The position numbers and the translations under genes are program-made. The notes below the pieces were generated by a model that saw nothing but the letters and a program-made list of their open reading frames with translations, did not search any database and was not told the DNA's origin. DNA of 45,601 nt, taken from the NCBI GenBank assembly GCA_013792005.1, contig VMSU01000206.1, forward strand, positions 1-45,601, given 5' to 3'. This document shows positions 40,223-45,601 of the stretch, one piece after another. This DNA comes from Desulfobulbaceae bacterium (GTDB lineage Bacteria > Desulfobacterota > Desulfobulbia > Desulfobulbales > VMSU01). How positions within the stretch are numbered: the stretch's first letter is position 1; every line of letters begins with the position of its first letter.

Positions 40223-43200
40223 TCAATTGCCTTCACTCAGGGTGAAGTAAGTCGGGCCGCTCGGTGTAGTGCTAAAAGTTGAGCCCCACAACAGAGCCGG
40301 ACGACCACTGCCATTATCTGTAAAGCTGATGACTAACACAACCCGATTGCCACTGGCTACGTTAAATTGAGGATTGTTCAGGGTAAGATTGACCTGCTGG
40401 CTGGCGGTAGTGTTGGCCATATTAACGGTTGCGGTACCCTTAACGCCACCGACAAAGCCAGTGGTATTATTGTACTCGTAAATATCAACCTTCACAAAAT
40501 CACCACTAGTGGCAGCATTGGCCAAATAGGCGCTTACCCTGGCCGTAGCATTTGCCGCAATTGTAGTGGCCGTGCCGTAGGCCGGAGTGTAGACCCTGGC
40601 ATATTCCCATGTGCCGGTAAAGGCAGCACCAGAACGGATACGGTTACGAGTAGTTCCGGACTCTGTTCCACTGCCAATGGCGGTCTGCTCCGCTAGATCC
40701 CGGAACTCGTTGGTGGTGTTGGTCGCTGTTAAGCTGGCTCCGACACTGCCAGTATCAAGATTGTCAGAACCATTTGTGCCGAGATCAGTGCCAGTCCCGG
40801 TGTTCATATGATACTCGTAATTGGTCCAGGCAGGTGCGTCATTATCGGTAATAGTAGTGGTGACCGTCACATCAGCGCCATTGACCAAACCGCCGGTAGT
40901 GCTGGTAACCGTCAGAATTATTGTCTCCGACGACTCAGTTACCGCATCATCCACCACGTTGATAGTGATGGTTTTATTGGCACTATCACCTGCAGCCCAG
41001 CTAAATACTGAGCTTGAAAGTGTATAGTCAGCCCCATTACTCGCTGTGCCAGTAGCAGTGACCGTAGCAGTAACCGCACCCACAGAGCCACCGGTCCGGC
41101 TGGCGGTAATAATTACCGCACCGACCGCTTCGCTCACCGAGGCATCGGTGGTGGTTATATTCACCGTTCCCGGACTGTCATTATCAACAATGGTAGTGGT
41201 TACGGTAAGATTAGTGCCGTTAACCAATCCGCCGGTGGTGCTGGTAACCGTCAGGATCACCGTCTCTGAAGTCTCTGTTAGCGCATCGTCTACCACGTTG
41301 ATGGTGATGGCCTTGTCGGCCGTATCGCCGGAAGCCCAGCTAAATACCGTGCTTGACAGGGTATAGTCAGCGCCGTTACTCGCCGTGCCACTGGCTGTGA
41401 CTGTGGCAGTAACCGCACCAGCAGAGCCTGCGGTCCGGCTGGCGCTAATAATCACCGCACCGACCGCTTCACTCACCGAGGCGCTGGTGGTAGTAATATT
41501 CACAGTACCTGGCTGATCATCATCAATAATGGTCAACACTGCCGTACTCGGTGAACCAAGGGTAGCTCCTCCGGTATTTCCAGACAGGGTGATATTAACG
41601 GTTTCATTGGCTTCAGTGATTGCATCATTAATGATACTGATGTTGAAGGTTTTAGCCGTGGTATCACCGTCAGCCCAGTTGAGGGTACCGGAAGTAGCGG
41701 TATAATCGGAACCTGCCGCAGCAGTCCCGTTTGAGGTTACATAATTAACCGCCACTGCTCCACTACCGCCATTACGAGTGACCGTGACGGTCACGGTTCC
41801 GCCAGCCTCCCCCACCGAATAAGTGGAGGCAGAAAGGGCGATGGCGCCAGGATTCAAGGCATTATTCACCACCGGGAATCCGAGCACACTCGGAGCACCG
41901 GTACCGGTGCTCCGAACATCCACAGTGGTGGGGATCGGAGCAATACCAGCTACAGTCTTCTCGCAGTAACCGGTAATAGAGTTAAGAGTCATGGCCCCAC
42001 GATTGACAGCGCCCGGCTGGGTAGTAACGGAAAGCAGACCACACCCCTGATCATTTTTGGCAATGACTATCAGTTGACCGCTAGCATTGACCTCGGCCGA
42101 GTTGACGAACACCCGATCATTGGGTGATGCCAAGGCGGTGAAGTACGGGATCTGTGTGGTGTCAGCAGGCTTATTAGCCACATTGAATCGAGTGTACGGG
42201 GCAGTGAAGGAGAGGGTATACCCCTTGGTCGCCCACTGGCCACCAGCCGTAGAACTGGTAGCTGCTGTGGTGTATTGCGTTGCCACAGCGGAACCACCAT
42301 AACCCATTTTTTCTGCGCCAGGCTGTACTGCCGGGTAAGGCTGACCGGTAGTTGGGAAGGCCGATGTCGTGCTGTCAAACCAACTCCGAAGCGCCAAGTT
42401 GATGACCGAGTTATTGGAGACAACCGCAGAAGCATTGGCCCAATGACCGGAAGAACCATAATACAGGCGAGCGTTATTAGTACGCGTAGCAGCGTTACGA
42501 CCAGTCAGAGCGTTATTCATCGGGTAGCCCTGAGCTGTCCCCGGGGTTGAGAACCGTTTAAAATTACGATGGCCCGGATGATAGAACTGGAATACAAGCG
42601 GCAGAGCATTACCACTCGCCTCATTGATCGGCATGGCATTAACACCGGAACCCCAGCCACCTTCGGTCGCAGAGCCGACAGCACCGGCGGCAACCCCGTT
42701 ATAGAGACCACCAGCAAGAACGGGCTTGCGGGTGTACCCTGCGATAGCGGTAGAATCCCACCAGACCTTATCGACAATGCTCCCCCTGACAACAGAACCT
42801 GGGAAGCCATGGAAAGGCGCGACCACCGGGGCCTGACGCACTCCATTATTGTAGACTCTGCCACCATGGCAATCAAAACACATCCGGTAGTCGTTGATCG
42901 CACTGCCGGTTACCCCGGCAATGGTGTGCGAGGTAACCACACCGGCAGTTGTAACACCGGCGGTAGTCCCCTTGATATTGGTCAACTTGGTCGGCCGCAG
43001 ACCATTGCCATTACCAAGCCTCAGACTGTAAACCACAATCTGGCCGGTTTCGTTGTTAATATTGACATGACAGGTCTTACAGGCAAGCTGCGATGGAGAC
43101 GCAGGACCAACACCAGTTGCGACCGTACCATCGTGACAGGACTGACAGGTACCAGCCGTGGTCAGGGAGCTGGTATGGTGCATGGCCTTCTTGGTTGCAG

Positions 43201-45601
43201 TATGACACTGGACGCAGTTACCTCCTCCATCATTAGTCGCTGCCGTACCAGGATTCATGGTGGTGACGCCCTTGGTACCGGGCGCTGTCACCAACGTGCC
43301 GTTATAGGCAGGAGCAGCAACAATCCGATGACAGGTGGTACAATCGTCATGGACTTTGGGATCGCCAGCAGCAACTGGAGCCGCCTTGCCAGCAAGGGCA
43401 GGAGTCAAACTGTGGCAGCCCTTACAGTTAGCAGGTGTATCTTTAACCAGATTCACATGATCTGAATTGGCATGGCAAGCAATACAGTTACTGGCATTAT
43501 ACGTGACGCTTCCGGTATTGTTATGGTGGATACCACCGATGGAAGCCGGAGTGACATTGACATTGGCAACATTATGACAGGTCAGGCAGGTAACACTGGC
43601 GTGCGGCGCAGCGCCGATGCCGAGGAGTGCGTTGCCATCACCGTTGACGCCAACCTTGGCTGTGCCTGTGCCGCCGGAAGCTGTGGCATGACACATGGTG
43701 CAGCTATTCTTGTGAATACCAGCAACCACGCCCAGGCCGCCATCGCTATGACATCCACTGCAGCTGGCATGGGTAGCAAAGTGAGTGGCATCATGGCCGC
43801 CATGGGTGGCAGGGGAGGTCTTTGCAGAATGACAGGACAGGCACGCAGTCGGGTTAGCCTTAACTGAGATCGCGGTAATAACCTCGGCTCGAACGCTACT
43901 GTGACACGTGCTGCAAACACCCAGATGCTCGGCATAGACCGAGGCCCAAGTGGTAAGGCCACTCGGGCTCGGAATATGACAGGTACTGCACAGCGAACCA
44001 GGCGCTGCTTGGGACTTATCATTAGCAGTCTGCGTTACAGTGTGAGCATGAGTATGACTGTTAAAATACTCACCATGGCAGATGAAGCAGTTACCACCAC
44101 CGTTGGTGCCACCGTTATCGCCGCCATTCTTACCGGAAGCCGATCCAATCAGACGACCGTTCAAGCCATGACAGGCAGAACAGGAGTCATGAACCTTCGG
44201 ATCGCTAGGACTAACCGTATTACCCACTGCCGTATGACAGGTGGAACAGTTGACGTAAGACGCCACCATGGTGGTATGCGCAACTGCCTGGTGGAAGCCG
44301 TTGAAGCCCAAAGTATGACAAGCCTCACAGGTACCGCCGCCGTTATTGGAACCGGCGCCACCGTTCGGCATAGCCTGGGCACGGCCATAGGCCACCTTCA
44401 ACACACCGTTGGCATCATGACATGAGGAACAGGCATCATGGATCTTATTATTAGCACCATTAACCGGAGCAGTAGTCGTTGTCCCGGCGTTTCCAGTGTG
44501 ACAATCCGCGCAATTAGTCGCCATGGAAACAAGAGCAACATGATTGGCATTGGCATGGCTGACAAAGTACTGACCATGACAACCCACACAATTACCAGCC
44601 GCCATGGCGATAACTGATGCTGCAGTTGCCGGATCATTGGCTGCGGCTACGCTCTTTAAGGCGCCCGTGGCGCTATGACAGGTGGTGCAGGCGTCATGAA
44701 CCTTATTGTTGGCGAGATCTACCGGCGCTCCACTTGCTGTGCCAGCAGTTGCCGTATGACAACCTGTACATTCACTTGAACCAGCAATGGTGAGTACATG
44801 GGTGTAAGTCGTGTGAGTTACACTGCCATGACAACCCACGCAGTTACCAGTTGCAGGCATGGCGGTAACTGTAGCGGCGGTGGCCGGGTCGTTGGCCTCA
44901 ACTACGCTCTTCAAGGCGCCGCTGGAAGTATGACACGTTGTACACGCGTCATGAACCTTATTGTTAGACGGATTAACTGGCACTCCACTTGCCGTACCAG
45001 CAGTCGCCGTATGGCAACCGGTACATTCGCTGGAATTGCCAACCGTAAGCGCATGGGTATAGGTTGTATGACTAATGGCGCCGTGGCAGGTAACACAGTT
45101 TCCTGTCGTCATAGCGATGACCGTGGCTGCGGTAGCCGGGTCGTTCGCCACAGCGACGCTCTTCAAGGCGCCAGTGGAGGTATGACAGGTGGTACAAGCA
45201 TCATGGACTTTATTGGCAGCAGGATTAACCGGGATTCCGCTTACCGTACCGGCAGTCGCAGTATGACAACCAATACAATCAGCAGAACCTGATACCCGAA
45301 CATCATGCGGCATATCCGTATGACTCACCGAACCGTGACACACAACGCAGTTGCCAGACGCCATCGCGATCACTGTAGCCTTAGTGGCCGGGTCATTTGC
45401 TTCGGCTAATGCCTTCAAGGCTCCGGTGGCGCTATGACAGGTGGTACAGGCGTCATGGACCTTGTTGCTTGATGGATTAACCGGAACACCACTTGCCGTA
45501 CCGGCAGTTGCTGTATGACAGTCAGTACATTCAATAGATCCTGCAACCGTGGTGGCGTGGGTGTAAGTCGTATGGCTGATGCTGCCGTGACAACCGACAC
45601 A
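40223..45601 (-). CDS. Giant multiheme c-type cytochrome with Calx-beta domains (5' end outside window)
   Basis: The frame stays open to the window edge, giving at least 1792 residues; start and signal peptide are not visible. From 45601 to about 42870 there are 32 CxxCH heme-attachment motifs. The upstream part is a tandem array of 84-residue units (252-255 bp), each with three CxxCH (of the type CVGCH, CTGCH, CTTCH). A heme-free stretch of about 330 residues follows. Then come three Calx-beta domains (about 41870-40840), the last two nearly identical with a 339-bp period, and a C-terminal beta-rich domain of about 200 residues. It would be exported and heme-loaded by the Ccm/Ccs system, probably for extracellular electron transfer at the cell surface. 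No obvious outer-membrane anchor is seen at the C terminus. Confidence 0.93.
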   Translation of the reverse strand, partial: CVGCHGSISHTTYTHATTVAGSIECTDCHTATAGTASGVPVNPSSNKVHDACTTCHSATGALKALAEANDPATKATVIAMASGNCVVCHGSVSHTDMPHDVRVSGSADCIGCHTATAGTVSGIPVNPAANKVHDACTTCHTSTGALKSVAVANDPATAATVIAMTTGNCVTCHGAISHTTYTHALTVGNSSECTGCHTATAGTASGVPVNPSNNKVHDACTTCHTSSGALKSVVEANDPATAATVTAMPATGNCVGCHGSVTHTTYTHVLTIAGSSECTGCHTATAGTASGAPVDLANNKVHDACTTCHSATGALKSVAAANDPATAASVIAMAAGNCVGCHGQYFVSHANANHVALVSMATNCADCHTGNAGTTTTAPVNGANNKIHDACSSCHDANGVLKVAYGRAQAMPNGGAGSNNGGGTCEACHTLGFNGFHQAVAHTTMVASYVNCSTCHTAVGNTVSPSDPKVHDSCSACHGLNGRLIGSASGKNGGDNGGTNGGGNCFICHGEYFNSHTHAHTVTQTANDKSQAAPGSLCSTCHIPSPSGLTTWASVYAEHLGVCSTCHSSVRAEVITAISVKANPTACLSCHSAKTSPATHGGHDATHFATHASCSGCHSDGGLGVVAGIHKNSCTMCHATASGGTGTAKVGVNGDGNALLGIGAAPHASVTCLTCHNVANVNVTPASIGGIHHNNTGSVTYNASNCIACHANSDHVNLVKDTPANCKGCHSLTPALAGKAAPVAAGDPKVHDDCTTCHRIVAAPAYNGTLVTAPGTKGVTTMNPGTAATNDGGGNCVQCHTATKKAMHHTSSLTTAGTCQSCHDGTVATGVGPASPSQLACKTCHVNINNETGQIVVYSLRLGNGNGLRPTKLTNIKGTTAGVTTAGVVTSHTIAGVTGSAINDYRMCFDCHGGRVYNNGVRQAPVVAPFHGFPGSVVRGSIVDKVWWDSTAIAGYTRKPVLAGGLYNGVAAGAVGSATEGGWGSGVNAMPINEASGNALPLVFQFYHPGHRNFKRFSTPGTAQGYPMNNALTGRNAATRTNNARLYYGSSGHWANASAVVSNNSVINLALRSWFDSTTSAFPTTGQPYPAVQPGAEKMGYGGSAVATQYTTAATSSTAGGQWATKGYTLSFTAPYTRFNVANKPADTTQIPYFTALASPNDRVFVNSAEVNASGQLIVIAKNDQGCGLLSVTTQPGAVNRGAMTLNSITGYCEKTVAGIAPIPTTVDVRSTGTGAPSVLGFPVVNNALNPGAIALSASTYSVGEAGGTVTVTVTRNGGSGAVAVNYVTSNGTAAAGSDYTATSGTLNWADGDTTAKTFNISIINDAITEANETVNITLSGNTGGATLGSPSTAVLTIIDDDQPGTVNITTTSASVSEAVGAVIISASRTAGSAGAVTATVTASGTASNGADYTLSSTVFSWASGDTADKAITINVVDDALTETSETVILTVTSTTGGLVNGTNLTVTTTIVDNDSPGTVNITTTDASVSEAVGAVIITASRTGGSVGAVTATVTATGTASNGADYTLSSSVFSWAAGDSANKTITINVVDDAVTESSETIILTVTSTTGGLVNGADVTVTTTITDNDAPAWTNYEYHMNTGTGTDLGTNGSDNLDTGSVGASLTATNTTNEFRDLAEQTAIGSGTESGTTRNRIRSGAAFTGTWEYARVYTPAYGTATTIAANATARVSAYLANAATSGDFVKVDIYEYNNTTGFVGGVKGTATVNMANTTASQQVNLTLNNPQFNVASGNRVVLVISFTDNGSGRPALLWGSTFSTTPSGPTYFTLSEGN
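40840..41505 (-). repeat. Tandem Calx-beta coding repeats
   Basis: Two adjacent Calx-beta domains within the cytochrome gene are nearly identical in protein and DNA, offset by 339 bp (113 residues). Both contain GTVNITTT, SVSEAVGAVII and ASNGADYTLSS. The third domain (41505-41870) is related but diverged. This points to a recent internal duplication. Confidence 0.8.
44390..45601 (-). repeat. Tandem 252-bp triheme coding repeats
   Basis: Four to five units of 252-255 bp lie in the cytochrome gene and run off the window. The phrase NKVHDACTTCH recurs at about 44691, 44946, 45198 and 45450. Each unit carries three heme motifs. The units are similar enough at DNA level to allow recombination and length change. 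Confidence 0.85.

Noticed and set aside
40024-40236. 70-codon minus-strand frame overlapping the end of the cytochrome gene
   Set aside because: No family match that I can recognise and no ribosome-binding site; it runs through a strong hairpin. A decayed fragment is possible but unsupported.
42569-43465. 298-codon open frame on the plus strand inside the cytochrome gene
   Set aside because: It lies fully antisense to a strongly supported multiheme gene and its product is a composition artefact of the repeated heme motifs; no ribosome-binding site or family features.
44390-45601. Regular repeats resembling a CRISPR or satellite array
   Set aside because: The 252-bp period keeps an open frame with CxxCH motifs; this is coding repetition in a cytochrome, and there are no short identical repeats with unique spacers.

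Overview
The window looks like a chromosomal accessory region of a Gram-negative, probably Desulfobacterota-like ('deltaproteobacterial') anaerobe. The basis is the mix of gene families: a giant multiheme c-type cytochrome fused to Calx-beta domains, NosD-like secreted beta-helix proteins with NWWG motifs, DUF1566 and carboxypeptidase-regulatory-like secreted proteins, and many TPR-bearing polytopic membrane proteins. The genus cannot be fixed from the sequence alone. No rRNA, tRNA, CRISPR, phage or transposase gene was seen.

Layout. (1) 95-5558, minus strand: a GT2 glycosyltransferase, three radical SAM enzymes, and a thiamine-diphosphate enzyme split into a short E1-alpha-like and a short E1-beta-like subunit, several pairs translationally coupled. 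(2) 5776-10060, plus strand: a secreted module of a two-domain beta-sandwich protein, a large beta-helix protein and a second beta-sandwich protein. (3) 10142-11143, minus: a GGDEF diguanylate cyclase. (4) 11443-29709: a dense membrane-glycosylation block with six TMTC-like GT-C/TPR proteins, one further GT-C-like protein, a Dpm1-like GT2 immediately before one TMTC gene, and a cupin/DegT aminotransferase/methyltransferase cassette. A 40-residue His-rich membrane peptide gene is also present. (5) 29856-38962: a second, rearranged copy of the secreted module, with two beta-helix paralogues, two beta-sandwich proteins and two orphan solute-binding proteins. (6) 39239-45601, minus: a DUF1566 protein and the 3' part of a cytochrome with at least 32 CxxCH motifs.

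Non-coding structure. A dispersed family of roughly 160-bp palindromic elements lies in four intergenic regions, with a degenerate fifth. The ends read GTAACT, both arms have a 7-bp rhythm, and a central hairpin appears to covary. A different 138-bp inverted-repeat element sits in the divergent promoter region at 19664-19801.

How the genes may work together (inference). Eukaryotic TMTC proteins are ER O-mannosyltransferases that use dolichol-phosphate-mannose made by Dpm1 and modify beta-sandwich (cadherin) domains. Here TMTC homologues sit beside a Dpm1-like GT2 and among genes for secreted beta-sandwich proteins (carboxypeptidase-regulatory-like, Calx-beta). The region could therefore encode a bacterial TMTC-type surface-protein glycosylation system with its substrates. 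The sugar-modifying and radical SAM/ThDP genes would then diversify the glycan. This is a hypothesis from gene content, not something the sequence proves.
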